NCBI GenBank assembly: GCA_019119575.1
Contig: DWWT01000003.1
Location: 1 to 64,000 of the forward strand
Source: Candidatus Enterocloster excrementipullorum
GTDB lineage: Bacteria > Bacillota > Clostridia > Lachnospirales > Lachnospiraceae
DNA length: 64,000 bases
Direction of reading: 5' to 3'
Made by a program: the position numbers and the translations under genes. Below are positions 52,302 to 61,834 of this stretch, one piece after another. The notes under the pieces are model-generated. The model did no database searches. It saw nothing but the letters and a program-made list of their open reading frames with translations, and was not told where the DNA came from. How positions within the stretch are numbered: position 1 is the first letter of the stretch; every line of letters starts with the position of its first letter.

Positions 52302-53795
52302 TCAGCAAATGGGCCGCTCCCCTGATAAAACCCGCAGGGTTTCCAGACTCTCATCCTCCGGCCCCTGGATCGGCAGTCCCTTTTTTATATATTCCTCGAT
52401 TACATCAAGAATATTACGCGCAATGTTCTCGCCCGGCGCCAGAATGGGTATTCCCGGCGGATACAGATATACAAATTCCGCAGATATCTGCCCCTCGCTT
52501 TCTTTTAAGCGAACAGGCCGGCAGGGGCTGTCCATGGCCTCCCGCAGAGAGCACCTCGCCTGGGCGCGCATCCCATAAACAGCCGGGCCGTCCTCCCTGC
52601 TGCCGGGCATCCCGGTTATGTCCGCATCTATTTCCTCCAGGCTGTCTCCCAGCCTCTGCAGCCCTTCCGGGCTGTCAAAAACAGTGGTGATGGCTGTGAC
52701 ATAGTCCGCGCCGCACATCTCCATTTCCAAATGATATTTTTCCCGGAGAATGCTACTCAAATCCGCACCGCTCAGAGCTGTGCCTCTGGTGGATACCACA
52801 ATCTTTGACACATCTAAATCCCATACGCCTCCCATCCCGACGATATCCCGGTCCACAAGCCGCAGATTCTTCATGGACGCCAGGCGGCGCCGCAGATCCA
52901 TCAGATGCGCCTCATATTCCTTCATTTGTACGGAATCTCTCTCTCTCTGCATCCGGTCCATAACAAAAATAGAATTTTCTATCGACGCCATAAATACATA
53001 GGACGGGCTGGAGCTCTGAAAAATAGAAAGATACCGCTCTATATTCCGGGAATTTACATAATTTCCTTTTATGTGGAGCAGAGCCGTCTGCGTAAGGCTG
53101 GGAAGCGTCTTGTGGACACTCTGGATCACTGCATCCGCCCCCATATCCAACGCGGAATCCGGGAACCATTTTCCAAAGCGGAAATGGGCTCCGTGGGCCT
53201 CATCCACAATCAGCGGGATTCCCTTCCGGTGAACAATATCCGCAATTTTAGAGACATCGGATACAACTCCGTCATAGGTGGGAGAAACAATGAATACGGC
53301 CTGAATATCCCGATGTTCCTCCAGAGCTTTTTCCACATCCTCGGGCAAAATTCCTCCCTGTATCCCCAAGCCCGGCAAATCCTGTGGATAAACATAGGAT
53401 GTGCGCAGATGATTGATATATGCGGCGTGATACGCTGCCTTATGGCAGTTGCGGCTCATGAGGATGTGCCCTCCCGGTCTGGTGCATCCGCAGACCGATG
53501 CCAATATCCCGCAGGTGCTCCCATTTATAAGGTACCAGGTTCTGTCAGCCCCATAGACCCGGGCCGCCCACTCCATGGACTGTTTTAAAATTCCCTGCGC
53601 ATGGTGGAGATTGTCAAACCCTTCCACCTCCGTAATATCTACGAAAAACGGGTTGGGAAAATCCATTCCGCTACGGGCAGTCTCTCCTTTTATGCCGCCA
53701 AGCTGCAGGCGTTTATGGCCCGGCATATGGAACGGATAGATCCGGCTGTCCTTATAGGCTTTCAGGCGGTTGATTAAAAGTTCTTCTTCTCTCAT
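52302..53795 (-). CDS. Orn/Lys/Arg decarboxylase family protein
   Basis: A 497-residue PLP enzyme of fold type I. It starts with PFHMPGHKR, has LIVDEAHGAHFRFG (cofactor Asp) and QSVHKTLPSLTQTALLH with the Schiff-base Lys, and a C-terminal domain with YPPGIPILAPGE. It is shorter than the inducible decarboxylases and matches the YaaO/SpeA-like type. The substrate (arginine, lysine or ornithine) cannot be fixed. Divergent from the GntR gene. Confidence 0.9.
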   Translation of the reverse strand: MREEELLINRLKAYKDSRIYPFHMPGHKRLQLGGIKGETARSGMDFPNPFFVDITEVEGFDNLHHAQGILKQSMEWAARVYGADRTWYLINGSTCGILASVCGCTRPGGHILMSRNCHKAAYHAAYINHLRTSYVYPQDLPGLGIQGGILPEDVEKALEEHRDIQAVFIVSPTYDGVVSDVSKIADIVHRKGIPLIVDEAHGAHFRFGKWFPDSALDMGADAVIQSVHKTLPSLTQTALLHIKGNYVNSRNIERYLSIFQSSSPSYVFMASIENSIFVMDRMQRERDSVQMKEYEAHLMDLRRRLASMKNLRLVDRDIVGMGGVWDLDVSKIVVSTRGTALSGADLSSILREKYHLEMEMCGADYVTAITTVFDSPEGLQRLGDSLEEIDADITGMPGSREDGPAVYGMRAQARCSLREAMDSPCRPVRLKESEGQISAEFVYLYPPGIPILAPGENIARNILDVIEEYIKKGLPIQGPEDESLETLRVLSGERPIC

Positions 53796-53901
53796 CGATC
53801 ATTCATTCTCCTTTTGCCGCTTTCCAGCGTCTGTCTTACCGGCCGCCGTTTAAACTGCTACGGGTATTGTACCACGAAAGGAGAAGTGATGCACGTATGA
53901 A

Positions 53902-53938
53902 TTGACCGCATGGATGTAGAATGATACAATACTTGTAT
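53902..53938 (+). promoter_or_regulatory. Promoter and operator of the GntR gene
   Basis: TTGACC (53902-53907) and TACAAT (53925-53930) are 17 bp apart. An inverted repeat ATACAA-TAC-TTGTAT (53924-53938) overlaps the -10, a likely autoregulatory site. Confidence 0.65.
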
Positions 53939-53967
53939 ACTTCATAGATATACGAGGACGTTATCCC

Positions 53968-54678
53968 ATGAATAAATTTTCGAATATAAAAAGCAAGCTC
54001 CTGGCCGAACAGGTTCAGGAGCAGATTTACCAATATATTTTAGATGCACCCTTTAAGCCCGGTGCAAAGCTTCCCAACGAATTTGAGCTCGGGGAACGTT
54101 TTGGCGTGGGAAGAAGCACGATCCGGGAGGCCGTAAAGCTGTTGGTTTCCCGCGGAGTGCTGGAGGTACGCCGGGGATCCGGTACATATGTAGTGAGCAC
54201 AACGCCCCTTGATATGGATCCGCTGGGTCTTCTTGCCATCGAAGACAAAATGGCCCTGGCCATGGATCTTGCAGATGTACGGATCCTTCTGGAGCCGGGC
54301 ATTGCGGAAATGGCCGCCCTTCACGCATCCTCTGAGGATGTCCGCAAGCTCTTTGATCTTTGCAGCCTTGTGGAAGAAAAGATCCGCTCCGGTGAAAATT
54401 ATATTGAGGACGACATTGCCTTCCATACCTGCATCGCACAGTGCTCAAAAAATAAAGTAGTGGAACAGCTCATTCCCATCATTGATACGGCCGTCCTCAT
54501 GTTCGTCAATGTCACGCACAAAAAACTCACCCACGAGACCATCATGACGCACAGGGCTGTGGTGGAGGCCATCGCAGAGAAAGATCCCCTTGGAGCCCGC
54601 TCTGCCATGATGATGCATATGACCTTCAACCGCAATCTGATTAAGGACTATGTGAAGAGCTGTCAGGATAATGTATAA
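53968..54678 (+). CDS. FadR/GntR family transcriptional regulator
   Basis: A 236-residue regulator. The winged helix (about 10-75) contains GAKLPNEFELGERFGVGRST, IREAVKLLVSRGVLEVRRGSG and TYVV. The all-helical FCD effector domain follows (about 90-230), with His-rich metal-site positions (FHTCIAQ, THRAVVEAI, MMMHM). FCD regulators often sense organic acids. The 3' end overlaps the convergent hydrolase pseudogene by 16 bp. It may regulate the dicarboxylate-type genes downstream. Confidence 0.9.
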   Translation: MNKFSNIKSKLLAEQVQEQIYQYILDAPFKPGAKLPNEFELGERFGVGRSTIREAVKLLVSRGVLEVRRGSGTYVVSTTPLDMDPLGLLAIEDKMALAMDLADVRILLEPGIAEMAALHASSEDVRKLFDLCSLVEEKIRSGENYIEDDIAFHTCIAQCSKNKVVEQLIPIIDTAVLMFVNVTHKKLTHETIMTHRAVVEAIAEKDPLGARSAMMMHMTFNRNLIKDYVKSCQDNV

Positions 54679-55627
54679 ATCTTATAGTCCATCTCACAGG
54701 GATTTCCCTTGCAGTAATAAATATTTCCCTGTGTCAAATTCACAATCATGGAAAATACCGTTCCCATGCGTTTTCCTTCCGGCTGATTTACATCCTCGTG
54801 GCGGCATATGCCGGAAGGATATTCTACATGATCCCTTAAAATCTCCATAATATCTTCTTCCGAGATATCGTGTCCCTTCTTTCGAATCAGTTTGTCCGCT
54901 CTTCCAAGGCGCACAAAAGTATCTGTAAATTTCCGCTTGCAGGTATCCTGCCTGGGCCTTATGGGCAGGAGAGGACTTATAAAATGATTGGTATGCACAA
55001 GAATTCCATCCTTCGGGTATAAAACGTCAAATTCTTCATTTTCTATTTCTATGTCTACACATTCTCCATTTCTATGTCCAATCATAAAGTTCGCACAGCA
55101 TCCAAGACGAAATCTTACAGCCGCAGCAATAGCCTCTGCCAAAGTCGTACAGTCGAGAATTCCTCGCATCGCTATGTGAAGAGGAAGCCCCTTAGGCGCC
55201 TGGTCTGTTGACAAGGCATTTAAATACAGACATAAACCGGCACTATTGTATCCCGTTTTTCCTATAATTCCCGCTTCAGTTACCATAAAAATATCCGGTT
55301 TTCCGTTTTTCTGACGAATTTTCATAATAACCATGGATTCTCTCTGACTCGGCTTCCAGTCCCAATTGTGGGCAAGAAAAGCGTCCCCGTTTTTTCCCGC
55401 ATCGCTGCTTATTCCAATAGATGTACAGCCCCCTTCTGCTTTATCCATTTCATTTCCCACAAATACAAGTTCACTTCTGCAGTTTAGAGCAAGAATATCC
55501 TCAAAGGAAAATCCGGATCCGGCCGCAACACCTCTTATTTCTTCACTTTTTCTTTAAATATCTTCCCACGCTTATATCCTATCTCATAGGATGTTCCCTC
55601 TATCTCGGCAATTGGAAAATTTTCCAT
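54663..55627 (-). pseudogene. Disrupted C45-family acyltransferase/amidohydrolase
   Basis: The intact part (54663-55460) looks like an acyl-CoA:6-APA acyltransferase (peptidase C45) protein with the N-terminal nucleophile Cys in GGCTSIGI, then HNWDW and FMIGHRNGECVDIE. The true start is at 55627: ATG with AAGGAGG 5 nt before it, beginning MENFPIAEIEGTSYEIGYK. That frame stops at 55535-55537. The homologous pre-Cys segment (EEIRGVAAGSGFSFEDILAL) then continues in another frame. A frame change and an apparent deletion of several dozen residues have removed part of the pro-region. Translation from an internal ATG at 55460 could still make the core. Confidence 0.8.
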
Positions 55628-55649
55628 ATGCTCCTCCTTTTTCCATTTA

Positions 55650-56717
55650 TCATTTTCTTATCTTCCGCGCAACAGCATCCCCTACCTCACTTGTAGATGC
55701 GCTGCCCCCCAAATCCGGTGTAAGAACATTTTTTTCCACAAGCACCTCTTCGATACTATCAATAAAGCGTTTTCCCCACTCCTTATATCCGAAGAAATCC
55801 AGCATCTGACTGGCAGACCAAATCGCTGCAAGCGGATTTGCAATTCCTTTTCCTGCAATATCCGGCGCAGAACCGTGAATGGGTTCAAACATAGACGGAT
55901 ACTTTTTCTCCGGGTTCAAATTGGCCCCGGCTGCTAGACCCATGCCTCCCGCAATCGCTGCTCCAAGATCAGTCAGTATATCTCCAAACAAATTGGATGT
56001 AACCACAATTTCGAACCGTCCCGGATCCTTCACCATAAACATGCTCGCCGCATCTACCAAGTAGGATCGGGTCATCACATCCGGATATTCTTCTCCAATT
56101 TCTTTAAAAATCTGATCCCAGAATACCATAGAATAGTTCAGCGCGTTTCCTTTACTGATGCTTGTCAATGACTTTTTCTGTTTCCGGGCAAGTTCATAGG
56201 CATAGCGGATAATGCGTTCACATCCATGCCGTGAAAACACACCGTCCTGAATTACCACTTCATGCGGCTTTCCCTTAAAAAGCCAGCTTCCGCTTCCGGC
56301 ATACTCTCCCTCGCTGTTTTCTCTCACAAACAGCATATCCACATCTTTTCTCTCTACATCCTTTAACGGACAGGGAGCTCCGTCCAGCAGCTTTACCGGA
56401 CGCAGATTTACATACTGATCAAAGCCTTTGCGGATGGTCAATAGAAGATCCCACAGAGAAATATGATCCGGTACCCCGGGATATCCGACCGCTCCAAGAT
56501 AAATCGCGTCAAAATCTTTCAGCTTTTCCAAACCGTCCGCATCCATCATCCGGCCTGTTTTAAGATAATATTCACATCCCCAGGGAAAGTATGTAAAGTC
56601 AAAAGAAAATCTTCCATCGCAGGCTGCTGCCTGATTCAGTGCCTTAATCCCTTCCCTCAGCACTTCAGGGCCGATTCCATCGCCAGCAATTACAGCAATC
56701 CTATACGTATTCATCAT
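55650..56717 (-). CDS. Tartrate/D-malate dehydrogenase-like beta-decarboxylating enzyme
   Basis: A 355-residue enzyme of the isocitrate/isopropylmalate dehydrogenase superfamily. IAVIAGDGIGPEV opens it; DMLFVRENSEGEYAGSGS, and SNLFGDILTDLGAAIAGGMGLA with metal-binding Asp residues, fit the TtuC/DmlA branch. NAD-linked oxidation of D-malate or tartrate is likely; 3-isopropylmalate is an alternative. The start at 56717 has AGGAGG 7 nt upstream; the earlier open frame is not family sequence. It is 22 bp upstream of the broken hydrolase gene. Confidence 0.85.
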   Translation of the reverse strand: MMNTYRIAVIAGDGIGPEVLREGIKALNQAAACDGRFSFDFTYFPWGCEYYLKTGRMMDADGLEKLKDFDAIYLGAVGYPGVPDHISLWDLLLTIRKGFDQYVNLRPVKLLDGAPCPLKDVERKDVDMLFVRENSEGEYAGSGSWLFKGKPHEVVIQDGVFSRHGCERIIRYAYELARKQKKSLTSISKGNALNYSMVFWDQIFKEIGEEYPDVMTRSYLVDAASMFMVKDPGRFEIVVTSNLFGDILTDLGAAIAGGMGLAAGANLNPEKKYPSMFEPIHGSAPDIAGKGIANPLAAIWSASQMLDFFGYKEWGKRFIDSIEEVLVEKNVLTPDLGGSASTSEVGDAVARKIRK

Positions 56718-56830
56718 TCGTTCCCCTCCTTTTTCTTTTATCCTATTCTTTTTACAGACATAAGTAAAATATATTTTTTTTATTTTGTCATCAACAAAAA
56801 ATATGGCAGGAAAGTTCCTGCCATACATTT

Positions 56831-57706
56831 TTATTTTCCATATTGTTCTGCAAAAGAAAGGAACCGGAGGGCATCATGAAACATATGCTGGTTTTTCCTC
56901 CATACCAAACCAATTCGTATATGGATCGGATCCTCCAGAGATATCCCCCTTATTTCCGGAACTGTCTCAGCAATGCTCCGAAACATAAAGCCTGCAGCAA
57001 TTCCATCTGATATAAATTCCCTGATCGTATAGAACTGGCTGGAATAATGAAGAATATTTGGCCTGTACCCTTCCCTCTCAAACCGCTCCTTTATAACCAC
57101 ATTCTGATAAAATCCATCATTAAACATAATCAAGGGCTCATCCTTTATATCCTCTATGGAAACCCTCTGCCTTTCTGCCAAAGGATGAGCCTTACAGATA
57201 CAGAACACCGTCTCTGTCTCTGTCAGAGGAAGGATATTATACTGATCCCTCGCTATTTGATTGGTAGGAAGAATGGCAAAATCCAATGCATTCTCATCCA
57301 GCATATCCATCAAATCGCGGCTTCCTCCTTCTCTGGAATTGAGAACAATATCAGGAAAAAGCCTATGAAATTCTTTATACATCTTTGGAAAAAGAAACGT
57401 GCCGATCATGGGAGGGATCCCCAGACTGATTCTCTTTCTGCAGTTTCCCATATCCCGCATGATCTGGCCAAGATCTTCAGCTTGTTCCAGAAGAATCTCG
57501 GCCTTTTCATAAAAATATGCGCCTTCTTTGGTCACGGAAAATCCTCTGTTGGTTCTCTGAATCAATGAAAGGCCAAATTCTCTTTCCAGATCACGAATAG
57601 CCATAGATATGGATGGCTGAGAAACATGCAGCTCATCAGCGGCCTTTGTTATATTTCCATACCTGCAGGCCGCACAAAAATATTGGAGCTGATGCAGTTT
57701 CATCAA
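56831..57706 (-). CDS. LysR family transcriptional regulator
   Basis: A 291-residue LTTR. The N-terminal helix-turn-helix (MKLHQLQYFCAACRYGNITK, AADELHVSQPSISMAIRDLE) is followed by a substrate-binding-type sensor domain. Its ATG overlaps the thrS stop (ATGA), so it is translationally coupled to thrS and presumably under the T-box. The D-malate-type dehydrogenase lies 113 bp downstream on the same strand and is the likely target. Confidence 0.9.
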   Translation of the reverse strand: MMKLHQLQYFCAACRYGNITKAADELHVSQPSISMAIRDLEREFGLSLIQRTNRGFSVTKEGAYFYEKAEILLEQAEDLGQIMRDMGNCRKRISLGIPPMIGTFLFPKMYKEFHRLFPDIVLNSREGGSRDLMDMLDENALDFAILPTNQIARDQYNILPLTETETVFCICKAHPLAERQRVSIEDIKDEPLIMFNDGFYQNVVIKERFEREGYRPNILHYSSQFYTIREFISDGIAAGFMFRSIAETVPEIRGISLEDPIHIRIGLVWRKNQHMFHDALRFLSFAEQYGK

Positions 57707-59460
57707 TCCTTCGCCCTAGTTTCCGTAAGTTTTTTAATCTCCTGGATAAAATCATCCAGCTGCGCTCTGCCCAGGTCGCCCTTGTCCCGGCTTCTCACCG
57801 TAATAGCTCCCTCTGCCGCCTCTTTCTCTCCGAGAACCAGCATATAGGGAACCTTCTCAAGCTGAGCCTGGCGGATCTTATATCCCACCTTCTCATCCTT
57901 GTGGTCTAACTCCACGCGGATTCCGGCTGCCTTCAGCTTCTCATACACGCCGGAAGCATACTCCATGGACTTCTCGGACACAGGAATTACCTTCACCTGA
58001 ACCGGAGCCAGCCATACGGGGAATTTGCCCGCATAGTGCTCAATCAGAATGCCGATAAACCGCTCAATGGATCCAAAGCAAACCCTGTGAATCATGATGG
58101 GGCGTTTCTTTGTTCCATCTTCAGCCACATACTCCGCCTCAAACCGCTGGGGAAGCTGGAAGTCAAGCTGAATGGTGCCGCACTGCCAGGTTCTTCCGAT
58201 GGAATCCCGCAGATGGAAATCAATCTTGGGACCATAGAATGCCCCATCTCCCTCATTTACAATATAGTCAAGGCCCATTTCCTCGAGAGCATTCCGAAGG
58301 CCGTTGGTCGCCATCTCCCAATCTTCATCCGATCCCATAGAATCCTCAGGCCTGGTAGACAGCTCAACAAAATACTCAAATCCAAACTGCTTGTACACCT
58401 CGTCAATCAGCCGGGTAACACCCTTAATCTCATCCGTGATCTGCTCCTGGGTCATATAAATATGGGCATCATCCTGGGTAAAGCAGCGCACCCGCATCAG
58501 CCCGTGAAGCTGTCCGCTCTTCTCGTGGCGGTGTACCAGACCAAGCTCGCCAAGGCGCAGCGGAAGATCTCTGTAGGATCTGGGCTGGGATTTATATACC
58601 AACATTCCTCCGGGACAGTTCATTGGCTTGATGGCATAGTCCTCGTCATCAATCACCGTCGTGTACATATTCGCCTTATAGTGATCCCAATGGCCGGAGG
58701 TCTCCCAGAGCTTGCGGCTTAAGATCACAGGAGTGGAAATTTCCTGATATCCCTCTCTCAAATGAATTTCATGCCAATACTCCAGAAGCGTATTTTTCAG
58801 CGTCATGCCCTTTGGAAGGAAAAATGGGAATCCCGGCCCCTCCTCGGCAAACATAAACAGGCCCAGCTCCTTGCCAAGCTTCCTGTGATCTCTCTTTTTC
58901 GCCTCTTCCATCATGGTGAGATAGCTCTCAAGATCTGCCTTGCTCAAAAATGCTGTTCCATAAATGCGGGTAAGCATCTTGTTTTTCTCGCTCCCCCTCC
59001 AGTAAGCCCCCGCAATGCTTGTGAGCTTAAAGGCCTTCACACCCTTGGTGTACATAATATGCGGGCCAGCGCACAGGTCTGTAAACTCTCCCTGCTGATA
59101 AAAGCTGATGGTTTCCTCCTCAGGAAGATCTTCAATCAGTTCGACCTTATAGGGCTCTCCTTTTTCCTTCATGAACGCAATTGCCTCATTTCTCGGCAGG
59201 ACAAAAGGCTTTAAGGGGAGATTTTCTTTTACAATCTTGGTCATCTCCGCTTCCAGCTTCTCCAAATCTTCCGGAGTAAACCCGCCCTCCCTGTCAAAAT
59301 CATAATAAAATCCGTCATCAATCGCCGGTCCGATAGCCAGCTTTGTCTCCGGATACAGACGTTTTACAGCTTGTGCCAGCACATGCGAAGCTGTATGGCG
59401 GACTGCCCGCAGCTCATCCTCTGCTTCCTTTACACTTCCGTCCGGTAAAATAATTTTCAT
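57703..59460 (-). CDS. thrS: Threonyl-tRNA synthetase lacking most of the TGS domain
   Basis: A class II synthetase of 585 residues, about 55-60 shorter than usual. The first strand (MKIILPDGSVKEAEDE) joins almost directly to the editing domain (RHTASHVLAQAV, and the FTDLCAGPHI Cys/His motif). The catalytic core is intact: MNCPGGMLVYKS with a zinc Cys, HGLMRVRCFTQDDAHIY and RPIMIHRVCFGSIERFIGIL. The anticodon-binding domain ends the protein. A T-box leader precedes it. Confidence 0.96.
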   Translation of the reverse strand: MKIILPDGSVKEAEDELRAVRHTASHVLAQAVKRLYPETKLAIGPAIDDGFYYDFDREGGFTPEDLEKLEAEMTKIVKENLPLKPFVLPRNEAIAFMKEKGEPYKVELIEDLPEEETISFYQQGEFTDLCAGPHIMYTKGVKAFKLTSIAGAYWRGSEKNKMLTRIYGTAFLSKADLESYLTMMEEAKKRDHRKLGKELGLFMFAEEGPGFPFFLPKGMTLKNTLLEYWHEIHLREGYQEISTPVILSRKLWETSGHWDHYKANMYTTVIDDEDYAIKPMNCPGGMLVYKSQPRSYRDLPLRLGELGLVHRHEKSGQLHGLMRVRCFTQDDAHIYMTQEQITDEIKGVTRLIDEVYKQFGFEYFVELSTRPEDSMGSDEDWEMATNGLRNALEEMGLDYIVNEGDGAFYGPKIDFHLRDSIGRTWQCGTIQLDFQLPQRFEAEYVAEDGTKKRPIMIHRVCFGSIERFIGILIEHYAGKFPVWLAPVQVKVIPVSEKSMEYASGVYEKLKAAGIRVELDHKDEKVGYKIRQAQLEKVPYMLVLGEKEAAEGAITVRSRDKGDLGRAQLDDFIQEIKKLTETRAKD

Positions 59461-59519
59461 CTGATGCTTCTCCTTTCTTTACACACATACCGCCTATCCG
59501 GCGGCAGGATCCTTACAGC

Positions 59520-59786
59520 AAAAAACCCCTGGACATAATCACATGTCCAAGGGTGCATCTGCACGGTTCCACCTTGTTCTTTTCACTCAATTGATCCCTT
59601 AACGCGGAGAAAGACGCCGGCATTTCCCATTCATAATGATCCGCACTTTGTGCATTGATCCATGAATCATCCCTGCCGGAGCTCAGGACTGGTCTTCACC
59701 TATGTTCCGGCATACAGCCCTTCCACCTTCCGGCTGCTCTCTGGATACCTTTCCATGGCTACTTGTTCCCTCATGGCCTTTTGATG
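59520..59786 (-). promoter_or_regulatory. T-box riboswitch of thrS
   Basis: The T-box core AAGGTGGAACCGTGC (59561-59575, minus strand) matches the consensus that binds the tRNA acceptor end. It is followed by a terminator hairpin (59526-59553, GGACAT/ATGTCC extended by CCC/GGG) and TTTTTT. Upstream lies a long Stem I region with a candidate specifier ACC (Thr) at 59691-59693 and the stem II/III region. Uncharged tRNA-Thr would favour the antiterminator and raise thrS and lysR expression. Confidence 0.92.
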
Positions 59787-59792
59787 ATTCTG

Positions 59793-59820
59793 ATTATAAC
59801 ATCTGCCCCTAATTTGTCAA
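59793..59820 (-). promoter_or_regulatory. Promoter of the thrS T-box transcript
   Basis: A perfect TTGACA (59815-59820) and perfect TATAAT (59793-59798) on the minus strand, 16 bp apart, immediately upstream of the T-box leader. Confidence 0.85.
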
Positions 59821-60013
59821 TACCAGAGATGATTTTTCCCTGATTTTACAGACATTAAATATATATTTTCCATGGGAATCTATTCCGATGCAAAACGTTC
59901 TGCCATTCTTTTTTCCTATCGTCGATAGCCGTAAAAAACACTGGATAATACTCCCTTCTTAGTATAAAATAGGTAATAATCATTTAAAAGCACAAGAGAG
60001 GAGAGAACACAGA

Positions 60014-61378
60014 ATGGAATACAGGATCGAACACGACTCCATGGGGGAAGTACAAGTGCCTGCCGACCGCTATTGGGGCGCCCAGACACAGAGGAGCTTT
60101 GAAAATTTCAAGATAGGTACAGAAAAGATTCCCATGGAGATAATCCATGCCTTTGCTATATTAAAAAAGGGAGCCGCCATGGCCAATCACCGCCTGGGAA
60201 AGCTGGATGATAAGCGCTTTGAGCTGATCAGCCAGGTATGTGATGAGATTTTAGACGGAAAATTAGACGGCCACTTTCCACTGGCCGTATGGCAAACCGG
60301 AAGCGGAACGCAGTCCAACATGAATGTAAATGAAGTCATTGCCAACCGCGGAAATGAAATTGCAGGGGAAGCACTTCTTCACCCGAATGACCATGTAAAT
60401 ATGTCCCAGAGTTCAAACGATACATTTCCCACCGCCATGCACATTGCAGCGGCCATAGAGATTGAGGATCGGCTTTTTCCATCCATTGATCTTCTCTCTT
60501 CCACCTTTTCCCGGCTTATGGAGGAAAATGAGGGCATTATAAAAACAGGACGTACCCATCTGCAGGACGCCACTCCGATTTCCTTTTCCCAGGAAATCAG
60601 CGGATGGAAGGAAATGCTTGAAAAGTCCAGGCAGATGCTCTCCTTAAGCCTTCCCGGCCTTCACGAGCTGGCTCTCGGCGGAACAGCTGTGGGAACAGGC
60701 CTCAATGCTCCCAAAGGATTTGACACTGCTGCTGCGGACGCCATATCCCAGCTCACAGGAAAGCCATTTAAGACAGCGCCCAACAAATTCCACTCCCTGA
60801 CAAGTAAGGATGAGCTGGTATTTGCACACGGTGCCCTCAAGGCGCTGGCTGCCAATATGATGAAAATTGCCAATGATGTGCGCTGGCTGTCCAGCGGTCC
60901 CCGCTGCGGCCTGGGCGAAATTTTTATACCGGAGAATGAACCCGGAAGCTCCATCATGCCGGGAAAGGTAAATCCCACACAGTGTGAATCCGTTACCATG
61001 GTGGCTGTCCAGGTTATGTCCAATGATACGGCCGTAGGTTTTTCCGCATCGCAGGGCAATTTTGAGCTGAATGTATTTATGCCGGTATGCATTTATAATT
61101 TCCTGCAGTCGGTGCGCCTTCTCTCCGACTCTCTGGTGTCCTTCAATAATAACTGTGCCGCAGGAATCCGTGCCAACCGAGAGAAAATGGATGAAAATCT
61201 TCACCGCTCCCTGATGCTTGTTACCTGCTTGAATCCGCATATTGGATATGAGAACGCAGCCAAGACAGCCAAGAAGGCCTACAAAGAAAATATATCTTTA
61301 AAAGAAGCCTGCGTCCAGCTGGGATTCATGACGCCGGAACAGTTTGATCAGGTATTTAAACCGGAGCAGATGGTATAG
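60014..61378 (+). CDS. fumC: Class II fumarate hydratase
   Basis: A 454-residue member of the fumarase/aspartase superfamily. VPADRYWGAQTQRSFENF opens it; SGTQSNMNVNEV, VNMSQSSNDTFPTA and the signature GSSIMPGKVNPTQ with the mobile-loop Ser are present. It interconverts fumarate and malate. GAGGAG precedes the ATG. The 59787-60013 gap upstream shows TATAAA at about 59963 but no clear -35. Two small conserved genes follow. Confidence 0.96.
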   Translation: MEYRIEHDSMGEVQVPADRYWGAQTQRSFENFKIGTEKIPMEIIHAFAILKKGAAMANHRLGKLDDKRFELISQVCDEILDGKLDGHFPLAVWQTGSGTQSNMNVNEVIANRGNEIAGEALLHPNDHVNMSQSSNDTFPTAMHIAAAIEIEDRLFPSIDLLSSTFSRLMEENEGIIKTGRTHLQDATPISFSQEISGWKEMLEKSRQMLSLSLPGLHELALGGTAVGTGLNAPKGFDTAAADAISQLTGKPFKTAPNKFHSLTSKDELVFAHGALKALAANMMKIANDVRWLSSGPRCGLGEIFIPENEPGSSIMPGKVNPTQCESVTMVAVQVMSNDTAVGFSASQGNFELNVFMPVCIYNFLQSVRLLSDSLVSFNNNCAAGIRANREKMDENLHRSLMLVTCLNPHIGYENAAKTAKKAYKENISLKEACVQLGFMTPEQFDQVFKPEQMV

Positions 61379-61411
61379 TCTTAGGATATCAAGAAAAGGT
61401 GGACATTTCAT

Positions 61412-61834
61412 ATGCAGAAAATTGTTGTAATAGACGGACAGGGGGGGCGCATGGGAAAAACCGTCATCGAACAGCTCCTCAAGCGCCTCCCAAATCTGGA
61501 GATATATGGGATAGGAACAAACAGCATCGCTACAGCGGCCCTCTTGAAAGCTGGGGCTGCCCATGGGGCCACAGGAGAAAATCCAATCCTTGTAAATTCC
61601 GCGGATGCCGATATAATTATTGGGCCCATCGGAATTGTCATCGCCAACTCCCTGCTTGGTGAGATTACTCCCTCCATAGCTGTGGCCATCGGCTCCAGCA
61701 GAGCTTACAAAATACTTATACCTGTAAATCGATGCAATCATTTTATAGCCGGATGCCAGGAGGCAACACTCACCAGCTATATCTCCATAGTCTGCGATGA
61801 GGTAGAAAGGAGATGCAGGGATGAGAACCGTTGA
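61412..61834 (+). CDS. DUF3842-type conserved protein
   Basis: A 140-residue protein starting KIVVIDGQGGRMGKTVIEQL, with a Gly-rich Rossmann-like loop and GIGTNSIATAALLKAGA, IIIGPIGIVIANSLLGE. This is the pattern of the DUF3842 family of Clostridia; function unknown. AAAGGTGG precedes the ATG. It lies 33 bp after fumC and overlaps the next gene by 14 bp. Confidence 0.8.
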   Translation: MQKIVVIDGQGGRMGKTVIEQLLKRLPNLEIYGIGTNSIATAALLKAGAAHGATGENPILVNSADADIIIGPIGIVIANSLLGEITPSIAVAIGSSRAYKILIPVNRCNHFIAGCQEATLTSYISIVCDEVERRCRDENR

